Below, one piece after another: positions 11,377-27,042 of a stretch of 64,000 bases of DNA; the stretch's first letter is position 1; each line of letters begins with the position of its first letter. The DNA comes from Polytrichum commune (Eukaryota > Streptophyta > Polytrichopsida > Polytrichales > Polytrichaceae): assembly GCA_950295325.1 (NCBI GenBank), contig OX485807.1, forward strand, positions 30,105,666-30,169,665, read 5' to 3'. Under the pieces are notes generated by a model. The model was not told the DNA's origin, made no database searches, and saw nothing but the letters and a program-made list of their open reading frames with translations. A program made the position numbers and the translations under genes.

Positions 11377-11689
11377 CTGAGTTAGAGTGGAACAATTTTA
11401 AGGACCTCATGTTCTAAAAACGTCGTGTAAGGGAATCTATATTTAGAAACCTAGTACTTCATATTAGTGCTAAAGGACAGATGTTTAGGAGAATATCCTT
11501 AACTAGGCGTACAATATTAGCATTTTCTGACAACGTACATAGAGATCTTGCTCTCATATTGTCTTTTCTATATAATAGGAGGTATGCAGTTGAGTATGAA
11601 GAATACAATGGTTGTGAGTAGAGTGTATTGCTGCATATGGGTATGAGATGAGTTGAGTGAGTTCTCAATACTAACTTCCATGTGAAAAC

Positions 11690-11900
11690 CTCCTTCCAAA
11701 CCTTCGGTGACCGACATTTGTAAGTTGAAAGTTATTTAGTTGACCTGGAAATCTAGCAGCCCATGTCCACAGCCCTCCACATTCTAACGGACTGCCAGAA
11801 TGTGGTTAGATGACGGCTCGTGCTTAAGTCGCCTACATCCCTCCCACTATTCTAGTGGGCAAGCCGCCTACATGGAAACTCACCCTGGTTAGCCTAATCT
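11690..11900 (-). repeat. Dispersed repeat D, copy 1
   Basis: On the minus strand this reads GGGTGAGTTTCCATGTAGGC, then a CCACTAGAATAGTGGG-like hairpin, then an AATGTGGAGGGC block and a GGTCACCGAAGGTTT block. The same order appears at 18113-18355 (+) and 51978-52150 (+). The class is unknown; it may be a degenerate SINE or an LTR end. Confidence 0.65.
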
Positions 11901-13274
11901 TCCAAAACCATCACCCAATTGCAAAATTCAGTTGTGAGGCGTCACAAATTCACAACTTCTTTGTGAGTACAGAAATTCTTTTTGTTGGCTTTTTCTATCT
12001 ATGAATGTGAACCTCACTGGATTTAGGTTTTAAGAACATCAATTGGAAGTAAGAAATTACAGAGTTTAGCGGAAAGAAGCATACAAGGGAGGGAGCAAGG
12101 TGCGCAAGAAGTTGAGGAAACCTAACAAAACCATAAGCCAGAAATGTGAAAAGGGAAGTGCAAGGGATTATTGGAGTGTGAGTGCATCGTTGAAGTCTCC
12201 ATACTCTCGGACTCCTTCCTTACTGATCGGCCAGTTTGCAGACCCATGACTACCGAAAGGTGGAAGTTTCCAAATCCACAGGCAGTCCCACCAGACAGGT
12301 GGCCACTGCCCATGCTGTCCCCTAAAACAACTTAAACGCACCCCAGGACCAATCCCATTGCTGGACAAGTAACTAAGTCCACCTCCTCATCCTCATCGGC
12401 TCCCACTAATGTGCCTGACCACTTCTCATTAAATTCAACCTTCGAAGAGATTTTGTAAAGGTAAACAAAGACTTTAGAGAAAATTTATGGAAGATGAATC
12501 TGTTAATATCAACATTGCATTACAAAATCAACAGCAACTCTAAATGACAAAATTTGCAGCAAGTTCTAAGCAACTTAAGTGTAGAAGTCCACAAATACTC
12601 TTCTGTCTTTCGTACCAAACCTTGAATCATCAATGTTCCACGTGTTACACTTCAACTATCAAAGCTTGAGGTTGTTAAGTGTTTCACCTACTTCATAAAT
12701 ATCTTGAACTAATGTTTTGGAATAACTCTCCACACATAATGGGTAAGTAAAGGGTTGTGAGCCCACAAAATTTCGTTTCAGAACTGACAGTTGAGTGCTA
12801 AGGAGGTTACAGTACAACTATAAACTGATCTTTCACTGTGAGATACCATCAAAAAATGAATCGTAATGAACTGCCAAAATAGCTGCTCAAATCAGAATAC
12901 ACTTCACCTGACCCACTTCACAGGGATCGAATTGAATGTTGCAGCTGCTCACCTAGTCATCGATTTTTCTACACTTGCCTCTACACACAAGTGAGCAGTT
13001 GAAAGGTTAAACCACTCCAATGTAAGGTTTCAGCATTGCCTATGGTACCCTACAGCTCTCTCTGTACACAATAACTTGAGTCTCGAAACACAAACATTAG
13101 TTTTTAAGTCGAAGACCTTCAAAGAGATGAAAAAAGTAAATAACTTGAGTACTTGTAACAAGAGGCCATGTCTTGTGGAATGAATTGCATACACACAACA
13201 GATGAAATGGATACAGTAGTTTCAACTGAGAACACTGATCAGAATGGAAAAGCCACACATTGTTCACCTGTTAA
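11901..13274. other. Downstream flank of deoxyhypusine synthase, no gene recognised
   Basis: This unique-looking stretch lies between repeat D and the DHS stop codon. On the minus strand it would hold the DHS 3' UTR. Two overlapping minus-strand open frames at 12122-12368 show no recognisable domain. Confidence 0.4.
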
Positions 13275-16647
<3,373 letters not shown>

Positions 16648-16659
16648 TCATCCACGTAA

Positions 16660-17097
16660 GGGTCGTTCACACTAACACAGGTGGTTGCGCTTTACCACCA
16701 AAATCAACCACAACTAAGCTACGGTATTTTTCATTCACACTCAAATCCTTTTGGAATAAGGATAATACTTTCATTTCAAGCCCAAGACCTCAACTAATGA
16801 TAAATTGTGATCCAAAAGACCAACCTAAGCATCGACCATACCCATAAGGTTTTGAATGTGAATCAAAATTTTAAAATATTAAAAAATATGTAGTTGTGCT
16901 TAACCACCAAAACTAGGGAAGATCTCATCCACACTTGTAGTGTGCAAATCCTTTTGGTTGTGGTTGAAGGTGGGTGGGGTTAGTTCTCCATACTACAAAT
17001 TATCATTGGTTTAGGTCTTGGACTTAAGTGAAGAAATTGAAGTGAATACTATCCTTGTGCCACAACTCTTCCAAACTCACACACACTAACTACCCTT
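16660..17097. mobile_element. Imperfect palindromic (Harbinger-like?) element upstream of DHS
   Basis: It begins TAA-GGGTCGTTCACACTAACAC at 16657. A long internal inverted repeat pairs about 16757-16826 (GGATAATACTTTC, CCAAGACCT, AATGATAAAT) with about 16985-17054. A right end near CTAACTACCC/TTTGA at 17083-17097 is the best partner for the GGGT end, but the TSD is not preserved. The class and the right border are uncertain. Confidence 0.45.
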
Positions 17098-18112
17098 TGA
17101 GATTGTGTTAGGGTTTCCAAGGCTTCATACATGATTGCACAAGGTGGTTTTGGATGGCATTCACGTACTTCTTAAAGAAATAGATTGGTTGTGTTACACT
17201 ATAAAGGTGGTCGTGGTCGTGGTTGTGGTTAACCACCAAAACCAATCATGATACTTATAGTTTTACAATTTGCACTTGTAGTGTGCAATGCTCTTCAAAA
17301 TTGCACTCTATCTTTGGTTTTAGGTCTTGGACTCGAGAAGAAAGTAAGTGATTAGGCATAATCATGTTGGCCTTGGGTTCTAGTGTTGAAGTGGTTGCCT
17401 CCTCAACATTCTTATGGGACGTTGGCCTTGAAGCTCTCTAGTGGTGCCACACGAACGTGAACAATGTCCACCCTATGGGCAGTTAATAATGCAGAGATGG
17501 TGGGGTTTGACGGGGGTAGTGGGTGGTCATGGTTATGGTTATGGTTATGGTTATGGCATACATTAATTGTGCCTTTTCCATGGAAATAAACCAAAGAAAG
17601 TAAACCACAACCACAACCACAATCACAACCAAGCCTATTGTAAACATCCCCAAGCTTGTCACATACTCAAATCTACGGGTTAAAGTGGAGGTTGGAATCA
17701 AGGCCAAGAAAGATAAAATTATTTGACAAGAACGATAGTTAAGGTTTAAGTTAAGTGGCCCTAAAATAGATGGTTTCATTTTTATTTTTATAAATCTCAC
17801 TTCGTTTGGAATATTAAACATGCAATTAATACAAGATGATTACCGTAGCAAACCAAGCCAAGTAAATCATAATTGAATTGTAGTCATTTTCCTCATAAGT
17901 TTTGTAACTCTTATAATATCTATTCATTTCTCAAAGTTATATCATTCTCATTAGGTCCAACCCCCCCCCACCCTGTTATGTTGACTATTTAAGCAAGAAA
18001 TTGGAACACATACTCCAATCTCTTTTGAACATATGTCTTTTGGCCATTGATCCACATATAACCACACACTATGCAAATATAGTATGAGATAAGACAAGTG
18101 ATTGAATTAGGG
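17098..18112. other. Intergenic with GTGGTT-rich inverted repeats
   Basis: GGTGGTCGTGGTCGTGGTTG at about 17205 faces an inverse ACCACAACCACAACCACAAT at about 17603, suggesting another foldback unit of about 430 bp. A (GGTTAT)4 run lies at 17528-17557 and a poly-C tract near 17963. The minus-strand frames here are low-complexity artefacts. Confidence 0.4.
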
Positions 18113-18355
18113 TGAGTTTCCATGTAGACTGCTCCCCCACTAGATTCTAGAAATTTGTGGGTCGGAGGTGATCAGATGGACTTAAGTGCAAGCCACCATC
18201 CAACCACATTACGGCAATCCTCTAGAATGTGGAGGGCCTTGGACACGGACCACTAGATCTCCATGTGCCCGCTAAAGAATCTTTAACCTACAAGTGCCAG
18301 TCACCGAAGGTTTTGAAGACCGAATTTAGAAGCTTGAGGTTTTAACTGGGAGGAG
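18113..18355 (+). repeat. Dispersed repeat D, copy 2
   Basis: It begins GGGTGAGTTTCCATGTAGAC and includes CCACTAGATTCTAGAAA, TCTAGAATGTGGAGGGCC and AGTCACCGAAGGTTTTG. It is the inverse of 11690-11900 and is parallel to 51978-52150. Confidence 0.65.
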
Positions 18356-19919
18356 GAGGTTAATAGGTTGGCATGGATTTGAGAAAATGGGAGTAGCTAG
18401 TTGGCACATGCGAACCACGTGGATTAGTGTGTGCTGCTTCAAACAAGGCTCGGACCACATCGGCCAAGCTGCGTGTGGGGCTTCAAGCATGGTTTCTTTT
18501 TGGCTGCATGAAGTTAAGATTTAACGTACATAGGTCTTAAGTGGCTTCTTTTCTTAATCAAACCCCTATATTTGATTTGTACTTATGTGGTTGGGTGGTG
18601 ATCAAAGAGCAAACATCATAAAGATATTTTAAAAGAAATGAACTTCATTTTCAAATATTAATAACTACTCTACATTCAATAGTGAACACAGTTGGGAGGA
18701 TCCATGTATTTAGTTAAGAAATCAACAAACATGCACTTTTGATAATCATAACCAAATCAAGGGAGGTCCAATTCTCAATCCGGTATTTGCATATGTTTCA
18801 TAAATTTGCTAATGCAACATGAATCTAATCAATAGAAATTGAAGAATATGAAAAATGAACCAAATAACACCCATTTACCTTTGGATTTGTGACGAGTGCA
18901 AGGAGGATCATTCACAGATGCAGGCTTTTAGGTTCATTCACCATTGCACACTCTTTCACAATTGGCAAGGTTCCACACTTTTTAAGCACGATTATAGCAT
19001 TTAGGCGTCATCATATTGTGATTCATATAATACGGGCCTTCTCTAAGTGGAAATACAACTCATTTGTAATGCGGGTCAAGAGATCATATTCTCCCTTGTG
19101 ATTTGTTGCAGACCGAAGGCATAAGGAGACTTTCTTTTTTCCATGGCAATTTCTTTCATGTATATTGAACATCGGCAAGTATATTGAAGGCATGCCATTA
19201 AGGCCTCTTCTATTGATGCATGCAGTGTAATGGGCATCATTTACACACATTACATTGTGATCATTCAAAATCTTGCAATGTTTGAGTACCTTAAGCATAG
19301 ATTGGGGTAAAAAGCTCACACATGTAGTTATGTCGGTTTACCATACACTCACATACCTTTTGTCATTTGGCCATCATCTTGCATCATTCCGTCAATATAT
19401 GAACAATCAACAATCTCTCCGGAGTCAACCTTTCTTATCAAGTGTTATTTATTATCCATGCAATCGCCTCGAAGTGATTGTGGTTCCACTCTATCAACCT
19501 ACTCCCAGTTTCCATTTGGACTACAATGGTTAACAATCACATGCATTAATTTTATCTTAATATGTCATGATTCATGACATACTGGGTCATGTATTATCGA
19601 GTGCAATGATGTTATGCGTGGTGACATGTAGTTGAATGGTTAGTTGTTATTGTTTACACCCCTTCCATTTTCTTTACACTTATGTCATTCACATACATCC
19701 ACATTACATTGAATTGTACATTCCTATAAATTGAATTGTGTCGTCGATAGAAACCTTTCCACTGGTAAAGGACTTGAGGCTAACATACTAGGCTCTTTTT
19801 TTGGGTTAAATTATTCATATTGATATGTTTATGCTTAATCAATTGGACCCCGTACACACAAATATTTTTGCATCCAAGCAAAGCCATGGATTTCTTCATA
19901 CAAGGTAATTGTTATAACG
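18356..19919. other. Intergenic, no gene recognised
   Basis: Short frames on both strands without recognisable domains. The composition resembles decayed retroelement sequence, but I cannot point to LTR ends, a primer-binding site or polyprotein motifs. Confidence 0.35.
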
Positions 19920-19925
19920 AGGGGA

Positions 19926-21960
19926 GCAAAAGATACTGTGGAAGACTATCAGTGCACTAGTCTTGGGGATAGCATTCACGTTCCTTTGGTTGACTATAGA
20001 GCCAGTGAGCAACAACCTTATGAACCTCTTTTGGAACACCAACTCAAGGAGGGGGATGGATCATAAGCAAGTTGTGACCCATGTGACGATTATGACCCTA
20101 CCAACAACAAATTTTTCAAAGAATCTAGTCAACCTCCTAAGTCTACCCCATCTTTGACAACACTACTTGGACAGGATGTCAGTGGAAGGACAACACCCTC
20201 AACATTCAAGGACTTACAAGCATTTTTTTCATCACTAACCCCCCCCCCCCTTCTACAAGACTTTCAGCAAGATTCCCACATTGCTACCCATGCCCAATGT
20301 AGCCTCCACAAGGGTGTCTCAAAGTGCGTTAGTGAATAGCATGCAAGAAGACAATGACGCACCGTTACCACAAATCTAGTCATCCATTCGACATGAATAG
20401 CAAAATACTACGCTTGAACCTTCTATGGACACATTTTTGCAACTTGATGACAAAGGCAGGAAGGTTAGGGGAAAATGGAATTGATTTAACATGCAATTGG
20501 CTTATGCAATGCATGTTGTTGATAACGGCACTCGTCTTAAAGATTGTTGCCATAATGTATAGCATATCCAAAACCTCTTTAAGGGATCATGTCACATGCA
20601 GGACATTATCTAGAAAATTGGGCAAGACTATTGAGACAGACTGACGAGAAACGATTTGTAGCATGAATTTTGAAATTTTATGGCTTGTGTCATCTTTTAT
20701 CGCTCATGCCATGTAGACTAGAAGTTGCAAAGATTACCCAAGACAAAAATGTGTTTTTTTTTTACAAAAGGGATCCCATGCCCTCGATGGGTAGTGTGGT
20801 TAAAGGCAAGGAATCATGAATTAGCACTTAGGGTAGGACATGGTCTCTAGTAGAGCAAGGCTAAAGGGTTACGTCCACTTGATGTTGCATCTTTTTATGA
20901 TAATTTGAAAGAGATATGTGAATTGCATCATTGTGAACCCTTGCACATTTGGATTGTGACGAATCTGGGGGCCCATTCCAGCTGCAATGGTGGCGGTCAA
21001 GTCCTTGAAAATAGGGGTATAAGGTTTGTGCACACAATAACTCCATAAGAGCACGAGTGGTTGAGTGTGATGTCTTGCATGAATGCAATGGGCAACACAA
21101 TTCCAATTTTTATATTTATGAAGGAAAATATTTTCATTGAAATTCTATAACTCGTTGCATGCAAGGGGGGCATGCATGGCCACGCAAAAGAAGCATGATT
21201 GAAATGTATTTTTTAACTTACAAATTCCCCAGTTCCTCCAAGATGTGCATGCAGTGAACATGATAAATACAAGCAACCGTCATCTTTTGATTATGGACAA
21301 CCATGTTCTCATATTACTTTGGACATGGTTCATAATTGCTTGTCTTGGGGATTTGGACATTATGACTATGCCTAGCCACACATCTTACGCCTTGCAATTA
21401 TTTTTCTATGTTTAAGTTGTTCACACTAGCATTTAGGTGGGACTCAATATAGACACTAATGGACTTTGCACAGTAAGGGGATGGGGGCGACCAAAGAGGA
21501 TCCAACTCAATGGGTCTCTTCAGCATTAAAGAACCACTCACACCTTTTTAACATTAAAAAAAGAGGTTCTTGCACTACTGCAATATGGCCTTTTAACACA
21601 CATGCCATTGAAGGTCAAATGTGACCTAGTGAGACATTCACTACATTAGATGATGAGGCAATTCCGGGAGAAAGCGTGGACATACATATGGAGGGGATAC
21701 TAGAGGACCACTTTATTGGAATGCAAGAAGCCACAACCCAATATGTGGTACAAATTTAACAATGACGATTCAAACCATGAAGGAGAAGAAGAGAATCAAA
21801 TGAGGGGTAGTCAAGACATGGTGGAACCGTGGGTACATTATCTTGGGGCGCCTAGGAAGGAACACCAATCCCATACCGAGTTCAATTTTAACACCAAGGA
21901 TGGAACAACATGCAAGTAGATTGAACACCCATGGAAACAAACAATCAACTCCATAATTAA
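19926..21960 (+). pseudogene. Broken pogo-like (DDE_1, Psq HTH) transposase gene
   Basis: Read across several frames, the fragments follow the order of plant pogo/Tigger-type transposases. An acidic/Pro-rich N part covers about 19926-20338. A Psq-type helix-turn-helix remnant lies at about 20490-20635 (SISKTSLRDHV, RTLSRKLGK). Next come PLDVASFYDNLKEICELHHC at about 20876, NGGGQVLENRGIR, and HEWLSVMSCMNAMGNTIPI at about 21046-21106. The DDE core follows: RHLLIMDNH, then in a shifted frame SHITLDMVHNCLSWG, then DIMTMPSHTSYALQ at about 21267-21400. The C part reads TQWVSSALKNHSHLF and TAIWPFNTHAIEGQM up to about 21621. The usual NVDE first catalytic Asp is replaced (WIVTN), and frameshifts and stops are many, so it is inactive. 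No flanking TIRs were found. Confidence 0.75.
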
Positions 21961-22537
21961 CACCATCGGAGTTGATAACGGCCTTCAAGTGAGCTCATCA
22001 ATGCACATGCACGCCTGACACACCCAAGCACTTGGACCAACATTGTCAATTGCTCCCAATCCATGCTCTCAAGGGAGGAGAGAGGTCTTTGATGGTTTGC
22101 AATCATTCTTGAAATAATAAGGGTAAACATCCGAAACCATACATGCAAAATGCTTTCAAACCTTAAATGAATTGGGTCAACTCTCCTTGATTGCTTCCTT
22201 TTGTTCTTGAATTGATAAGGCTATAAATATTACAAAAAACGTGCAATATGTTTTACAATTATAAATTCATAGGCTTAGACCTTTATTCCATTCCGTGGTA
22301 GAACTAATTGTTCTTATTGGAGTATATAATATTTTATACAATCTTCGCCTACCGTGTTATGCAACATCTTTACTTAAACCATTACTACCGAATGACTACC
22401 TTGTATAGTTCAAGCCATTTGAGATGAACCGCCCACAAACATATAGAATGTCAAGTTTTTATGTTGGAAGAATGAGAGGTACGCTTGTATACAATACTCC
22501 CCTCTCTCCTACACTATAGAGCAATGAAGGGCGATGC

Positions 22538-22810
22538 GTTATCTAAATAAATAAATAAATAACCAACGTCAGGTAATCCGACATGAATTTGAGCCCGTTG
22601 GCCCTACCCTGCTCAAGTACACTCTTGGTGCAGGGTGGGGTCGACTGCTTAGTGGGTGGGCTTTTGGCTTCCTACCTACCTATCTAGTTCCCCCCCCCCC
22701 CCGTCAAGTAAAGGGAAGATTTCACAGCGGGAATCGAACTGCCAACCACTCCATTTCGGAAATTGGCACCTCTCCACTATCACCCAGTAGTTTAGGGTCA
22801 TATCAGACCT
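22538..22810 (-). mobile_element. tRNA-derived SINE, copy 1
   Basis: On the minus strand the head reads GGTCTGATATGACCCTAAAC, then an A-box-like TGATAGTGGAGAGG (about 22770-22783) and a B box AGTTCGATTCC (about 22730-22740). A poly-G run follows, then a 3' tail of TTTA repeats (22544-22561). The flanks are AAGGGCGATGC (22527-22537) and AAGGGCAATGC (22811-22821), an 11-bp TSD with one mismatch. The head matches the SINE at 46100-46270. Confidence 0.75.
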
Positions 22811-22821
22811 AAGGGCAATGC

Positions 22822-23022
22822 ACACTAACTATACACCACCATAAACGATGTCGCGTAGTATTTTCACAAGCCCTTTTGATCTAGTTACCATCACAGCTCG
22901 GCGATAACTTCACGGCAGTCGCCACCTTGGGTTGTAAAGATGCGTATATGGCAATATACACTATTCCATGAAATCCCAAAATCTTAAAATACAAACAATA
23001 TGGGAATTTCAAGTATTATATA
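22822..23022. other. Intergenic spacer
   Basis: A short spacer between the SINE and the hAT-like MITE. I see nothing that I can support. Confidence 0.4.
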
Positions 23023-23419
23023 AGAGCATCAGCAATGCAACTAGGTAAAACTCACTGCAAACCAAGACCTATCTTGCTCAAAATTGCTCAAAATTTAGAG
23101 GGAGTGCACCAAATCTTGCTTAAAAATGGACAGATCCTCCCACACTCCCTCTAAATGTCAAAAATTTGGAGGGAGTGTGGGAGGATCTTTCCATTTTAAA
23201 GCAAGATTTGGTGCACTCCCTCTAAATTTTGGAAATGTGGTGTTTTCAATGAGGGATTTCACCTACGTCAAATTTTTACAATTCTTTTTTCTTGAGAAAT
23301 ATCTCACGTTTATTTAGGTGTGCTTCTAATGATGGTAATTTCAGTTTCTAATTTTAGGTCAGTCAAAAGATAGGTTTTGGTTTGCAGTGAGCTTTACCTA
23401 GATCCACTACAGATGCCCT
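23023..23419. mobile_element. hAT-like MITE with a strong internal hairpin
   Basis: The left end GAGCATCAGCAATGCAACTA G and the inverted right end GGGCATCTGTAGTGGATCTA G both continue into GGTAAARCTCACTGCAAACC. GAGCATCT-type ends are typical of plant hAT MITEs. An 8-bp TSD is not clear. Inside, about 23091-23155 pairs with about 23166-23230 (AGAGGGAGTGCACC, AATCTTGCTT, GATCCTCCCACACTCC), giving a long nearly perfect hairpin. Confidence 0.65.
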
Positions 23420-23756
23420 AATACTCCATGACGCCAGTGTACTATATAATAGACTCTTGGACACATACCGAAAATTGATTACAAAAGGAGAAGGCATTTT
23501 TGCGATCATTGGATATTATTATCCTGCTCCCTTTTCTTTTTTTCCGAACAACCTGGTGGTTGTCGCCATGCCGTATAAGGTAGCCTTTACGGAGGAAAAC
23601 AATTGCACGAGACAAACTTTACAAAGCAACAACAGCAGCAACAACCACCATGTTCAAGTGAAAAAGACACACCAATGTCCGGTAGGTAGCTGACATAACT
23701 GAACTACTTCTAGTACCCTCACAACCCCAGAGAGAGAGAGAGGGGGGGAGCTCGGA

Positions 23757-24290
23757 AACTAAGGTATGTGGATGCTATTTGGTTCGTTTTTCATGTTCTC
23801 CGCCTTCTACCGATTAGGTTTACACAACCACACTCGAAACACAACCGCATTAGCAAATCTATGAGTGAAACATTTGTAAAAACTGGATTGAAAATTTGAC
23901 CTCCCCTGATTTAGTTATGGTTATTGGAAGTGCATGTTTGTTGAACCTCTTGACTGGATGCATAGGTCCTTCCGATTGTGTTCCTTGTTGAGTGGAGAGT
24001 AGTTATTAATATGTGAAGATGTAGTCCAATCTCTTTTGAACATGCGTCTTTGATGATGTTTGCTCTTTGATCCTCATAAGGTGGGGGCTTCCAACTTTGC
24101 ATAAGGTAGATGGGTCTTAAATGGTTGTTGTTGTTGTTGTTGTGTTTTTTTTTGTTTTTTTTTTTGTTTTCCCTAACTATCCTTCTTCTCGTAGGATATG
24201 AACCACGCAATTTGTACAAGATGGTTAGCAAATCCACATCAAGGTTGTAGCCACTTTTCTCATGATCTTTGGAGTTCGTATGCATATTTT
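23757..24290 (+). repeat. Dispersed repeat F, copy 1
   Basis: Parallel to 44253-44560 over about 300 bp. Shared blocks include CTAAGGTATGTG, TAGCAAATCTAT, GTTATTGGAAGTGCATGTTT and AGAGTAGTTATYAATAT, and GTCCAATCTCTTTTGAACAT corresponds to GTCGAATCCC in the other copy. A GTT/poly-T run follows at about 24122-24170. The family is unknown; it is probably part of a decayed retroelement. Confidence 0.55.
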
Positions 24291-24705
24291 ATTCATTATC
24301 GAAGTAAAGATTTTCGTGTTCATAAGTTGGCCACATATATTCATCCAACTATGTTGGCTATTGAGACAAAATAGTTAGCATCTTTTGGGCATGCAATCCA
24401 ATCTTTGGGCACAACATGTGTCTTTTTGGTGTATGTTCTTAGATCCACATTGACTACATGCCACTTTAGTATAGGTGTCCAATTTATTGTTATGTTGGAA
24501 GTAGGCACATCTACGTTACTTACATTTCTAGCCATTGGATTGGTTTGGGAAATGTTCCATTTGGTTACAAGCAATTGTGAGTTACAAGGATTGTCATGTG
24601 AAGTTTCGCAATTGAGATGTAAATGTCAACTGCGAGTTACGAAGATTGTCATTTCAAGTTTCATAATTGGAATTGAGATGTAAAAGTTATAGGAGGTTCA
24701 AGTAA

Positions 24706-24708
<3 letters not shown>

Positions 24709-24755
<47 letters not shown>
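24709..24755 (+). repeat. (CT)n microsatellite
   Basis: About 23 uninterrupted CT dinucleotides. Confidence 0.97.
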
Positions 24756-24758
<3 letters not shown>

Positions 24759-25180
24759 AAGGTACGAAAGGCTTTAACTGGGCCTCAAGATGCCATATGG
24801 ACTCCACGGGGGTTTAGGATTACTTATTGAGATTTTCAATTAAAAGTGTCAAAAGTGTCAAAAGTGATCATATCTAAAATTAGCACATACACCATAAAAG
24901 TGGGCAAGACTCCAGTTGGAGCATATTGATACATAGAATGGATTATTTGGGGGCATTGAGCTTGCCATACAAACCAAACCTAGACTTAGATGCATAGCAT
25001 GTATGTCTAATCACCCTTATCGTATACAACTTTATTTTCACTTTATTTTTTTCTCCTTGGGGTTCTGTTTGAAAATGGAATCAATAGCATAATCATATTA
25101 TTATTGTTTTACCGCAATCCTTATTAGGAGTTTGTAAAAATCGTCACGTATCCATTTAAACACACCTTCTATCCTTGATC
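24756..25180. other. Intergenic, no gene recognised
   Basis: AT-rich spacer with no open frame or repeat that I can name. Confidence 0.4.
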
Positions 25181-25326
25181 ACCCTTGATGAAGCGCGCAA
25201 GCTTGTTCACAGAGTAGATTTACAAAGCTTGACCAAGGGACAATACCTACTGCACCCTTGATGAAACGCACAAGCTTGTTTACGGAGCATGATTACAAAG
25301 CTTGACCAAGGGACAAGATCTACGGC
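25181..25326 (+). repeat. Two 73-bp tandem repeats
   Basis: The unit starts ACCCTTGATGAARCGCRCAA and contains GCTTGTTYAC and AAAGCTTGACCAAGGGACAA. Copies start at 25181 and 25254. Confidence 0.9.
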
Positions 25327-27031
25327 CTCCAATTGGACACCCATGCATATGACCCGACCACATGGATCTCAACATCGCCGCTTTAGGCCCACAAAGGCAA
25401 TCAAATGTTGTGCACGTTGCACCCACCGCCGTTGCGGAGGTTGTAGGCCTTCATGCCATGGCAATTATAGCCTTGGCCTTAGTTGTTGCCAAGGTTGGCC
25501 CAACGCCTAATCTTCACCATCCAAACATGATCGTTGTTCATGCAGCTCCGCTCTTGGCTATAGTCTCCGGGCCCACAACGACAACACTAGGCTCACCCTG
25601 ACTGCTCTAGACTCACGTGTCATGGCCTATGTGCATCATTGAGGCGTTGTGAACGCCTCCCTTGTGGTCACGGGCTAGAAAGATCTCAGGTGTCGATTGC
25701 GATCTGAGAGATCTAAAGGCTCCCATGTTGCCCCAACTTTTGGCTTCTCTTCCCCTCGAGTAGAGCTTGAAAACTTCTCATTGGATGAAATCTCCACCTC
25801 CGTCCACTTATGAATCTAGATGAATCTTTTTTAACTCGATCCTTCATTAAAAGGACTTGTGGAAGAGATGATGCCAACAGGGGGAACCAAACTCCTACCT
25901 CTTCCTTCCCAAAGGTAGAGCCAAGTGTACTAGCCGGCAACTCCAAGCCCCTTTTGATGATTAACTTGGAATGAAATGAAATGAAATTCAACCGTCTTGA
26001 ACTTCATTGGGAACTTTGGGAACCCTATGGAAACCTTCAAAATCCCACACAAAGACTCTCGTACAACCGGATGAACAATCAACCCCTTCATCTTGCAAAC
26101 ACTCATTCGTCATCCACTCAAACTTCATCCGTTGGAATTTTTATTTTTATTTTTTTTCAGACTCCCCGAACAGTTTCGTAAACCGTAAGATGAAACGACG
26201 TGAATGAACAACTAAAGTACGGTCTGCCCACGAAACCACACCCTCCATTCACAGCGCCTCAGTGACATGGATGACGTATGGCCATCATCTCTCCCTCCGC
26301 GGAGGACGAGAGGTGGCCAACTGGCCTTTGGTTTGGGGGTCCATTCCTTGACGTACAAACGGAGCATGGGGTACACATACCGGAGCACATTATAATGGAG
26401 CCCATCGTGAAGGCTGGGGCACCAAACGCTCGCTCGCATGGAGTGGGTGGTGTGTAAGTGAGATGCTTGGAAGGTAAGTCCGTAACCTTATTCCCATGCC
26501 ATTTGGTGCAGCAGCATCCTTCTAACCGTGCATGGCATGAGGCCCATCAAGCTGCTGCTGCTGGGGGGCCACCGTACACATTGCCCACTCATGCCCGTTT
26601 TACGGTAACTTGTACCACACCAACGGCATTCATTTGCTCCTCCCACTGACATGGCTTGGGATTCATGGTGGTAACGATGGAATGGAGTCCACTAAAAACT
26701 TACCCCCTATAACGTAGAAATACCCTAACCTGTGAAACTAAGGTGATTTTATCGCATTGAAGATCTGGTCTTACAATCGTGAGATAGTTTTCCAACATAG
26801 ACGAGAAGGATTCATGTAGAATGAATGCAAGTTGTTTCGTATTTTTCTGCCCTGTACAAAAAATGCTACAATTTTTCAAAGTGGAAAGTTGTTCAGCCCT
26901 CTACTCGTTACTCTAAACGGTAATCCGCATTTCCGTACAGAACATCGCCTAAATCGGTTACCTCGTGAGTACATTAACACTTGACTCCCATTGGCTGCAC
27001 TAAGTGTACACGCATTGGAGTTGCCGCCGAG
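25327..27031. other. Intergenic, GC-richer block without a recognised gene
   Basis: Open frames such as 25362-25601 (Ala/Val/Pro/His-rich) and 25713-25991 (minus) are low in complexity and match nothing I know. They could be decayed retroelement coding sequence. Confidence 0.35.
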
Positions 27032-27042
27032 CCATGATCGGT

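Larger units (their letters stand above)
8076..11621 (+). pseudogene. Decayed zinc-knuckle gene split by several TE insertions
   Basis: Coding-like sequence lies in pieces on one strand. Piece 1 (8076-8434) starts at an in-frame ATG and has two in-frame stops. It contains a Cys-x8-Cys-x10-Cys-x2-His motif (YCRHSS...TCRH...FCNEH), similar in spacing to WRC or KANL2/INO80D-type zinc knuckles. A MITE with TSD TGA interrupts it. Deleting the MITE and one TSD copy continues the frame as HCGP-D-APFGRK into piece 2 (9659-9885), which stops at the border of a foldback repeat. Possible later pieces are 10952-11045 (GDLFDMGGFAVMFEIVGS) and 11379-11621 (81 codons, one internal stop), separated by family C elements. 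That the last two pieces belong to the same gene is inference from order and strand. I do not recognise the family. It may have been a host gene or a larger transposon gene. Confidence 0.55.
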
